This document shows positions 37,106-38,302 of a DNA stretch of 38,302 bases, piece after piece. A model generated the notes under the pieces. That model had not been told where the DNA came from, did not search any database, and saw only the letters and a program-made list of their open reading frames with translations. Numbering within the stretch: the first letter of the stretch is position 1; every line of letters begins with the position of its first letter. Origin of the DNA: Methanobacteriota archaeon (GTDB lineage Archaea; Thermoplasmatota; Thermoplasmata; Thermoplasmatales; Aciduliprofundaceae); NCBI GenBank assembly GCA_013154005.1, contig JAADDK010000016.1:1-38302 (forward strand), written 5' to 3'. The translations under genes and the position numbers were made by a program.

Positions 37106-38302
37106 ATGAAATGGGGACTGGTTATAGTGGGAATAGTGAGTGTGCTGCTCCTCAGCGGGCTGGGGGGGGGCGATGGGCGCGCATCCGCATGGTAAGCTGA
37201 TAGATCACGGATACTTTAAGGGCCGCATATTTTACAACGGGCACATAAAATATGTGATTCATGGCCTTCACGCCCGGATTTTTAATGCCCATGGTGGAAT
37301 GTATGTTAGAGACGTGCATCCAGAGATACTGGTTCATCTTAACAAATGGAAGAGAATAAAATTTGTAAATATCAGTGAGGAAGAGTACAGTGCGAACGGC
37401 ACGCATTTTGTGGTGGTGGAAGCTGAGCATCATGGTGTGGTGTATGCGCACATATCCATAATGTACCGGCAGAAGGTTAACTTTTCACTGTACGAGCCAT
37501 TGTATCCAAGAATGTGGCTCACATTTAACAGTAGTGTGGAGTACAGAATAATATGGAAAATAGATGGAATACACATACCCCGATTGATGATAAAAGACAA
37601 CGGCACGGGATACACCGAGCCGCCGTTCAGGCACGGGCACATGAAGCGAGTGCTGTTCAACGGCACTGTAAGGAAAAACATGGTGTTCAGAGACTGGCAG
37701 GACATAATGATTGGCTACGAGGGTGGAAAGAAAAGATTCGGGTTCAACTGGGAAGTGTCAAAAGAGCGGTTTCGGGTGCTGAAATTGAGCAGAGTTCGGG
37801 ATGGTGTAAACGCGGAGGTGAGCACGGAGCCACAGGAAAGCGATGCATATCAGAGTTATACATTTAATCCGCCGACACCGGATACAGGGGGCGGAGGCGG
37901 CTCCGGCGGTGGCGGCAGCACCCCGCAGGACTCTGACCACGACGGCCTGAGTGATAATACTGAGGTTGCGGGGTGGTATGTGTACTGGTATGATTCCTCT
38001 GGAAGGTATCACTGGAAGCATGTCACATCTGACCCAAACAAACCGGACACGGATGGAGACGGTTTAAATGATTCAATGGAATACAAGTATCAGTTAGACC
38101 CAAGAAACAAAGACACCGACGGAGATGGAATGAGCGATTACTACGAGGTGCACTATGGCAAGCCGGCGGGCGGCTGGCAGGAGCCGCATTATTACAATCA
38201 CCGGTACGCGGTGATAATTGTTGGTGGGGGATATGATTCCAACACGTTTTATCCCGCTTTCTGGAACGATGGCAAGGCGATGTATGATAAGCTGGTGAAC
38301 GA
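37106..38302 (+). CDS. Secreted protein with TSP3-type Ca-binding repeats and probable C13/caspase-like peptidase domain; reading frame broken at a 9-G tract (37162-37170); runs off window
   Basis: ATG 37106 gives MKWGLVIVGIVSVLLLSGLGGGDGRASAW-stop (37195). The frame from ATG 37173 is open to the window end: MGAHPHGKLIDHGYFKGRIFYNG...DSDHDGLSDNTEV...DTDGDGLNDSMEY...DTDGDGMSDYYEV...RYAVIIVGGGYDSNTFYPAFWNDGKAMYDKLVN. Confidence 0.7.

Noticed and set aside
37152-38021. Minus-strand and alternative plus-strand ORFs at the right end (37152-37451, 37430-37705, 37553-37867, 37758-38021)
   Set aside because: They overlap the TSP3/protease frame, which is continuously open from 37173 and has recognisable repeats.
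1-38302. tRNA, rRNA, CRISPR array, insertion sequence or terminal repeats
   Set aside because: No cloverleaf-like, regularly spaced repeat or transposase sequence noticed by eye in the short intergenic gaps; a tRNAscan/Infernal run would be needed to exclude small RNAs.

Overview
The window looks like a gene-dense thermoplasmatal/euryarchaeal chromosome segment. Gene content, and above all a GH25 lysozyme embedded in a giant exported protein, suggest Aciduliprofundum (DHVE2); this is inferred from memory, with no search run. Conserved blocks are: the HMG-CoA synthase/thiolase/DUF35 mevalonate-entry operon; S19e-PDCD5-L39e-L31e-aIF6; L15e; RpoK; an archaeal CPSF-like beta-CASP nuclease; MoaC-MoaB; an ERCC4/XPF-type nuclease; a class V aminotransferase with SerA; and an LDH2-type dehydrogenase. 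The regions most worth a second look are: (i) 30085-35780, three tightly packed genes with pilin/TadE-like N-termini, the third a 1577-aa protein with a complete-looking GH25 muramidase domain in its interior; (ii) 37106-38302, a secreted TSP3-repeat and probable C13/caspase-like protease gene broken by a 9-G homopolymer right after its signal peptide (phase variation or sequencing error); (iii) 4480-8783, a translationally coupled SPFH/zinc-ribbon/membrane-protein operon resembling bacterial YdjFGHI/Psp-type envelope-stress modules; (iv) 21631-25920, a 1429-aa protein joining a cytoplasmic HhH and zinc ribbon to a large exported region ending in a PEF-CTERM-like signal; (v) palindromes in two divergent promoter regions. 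I saw no tRNA, rRNA, CRISPR array or IS element.
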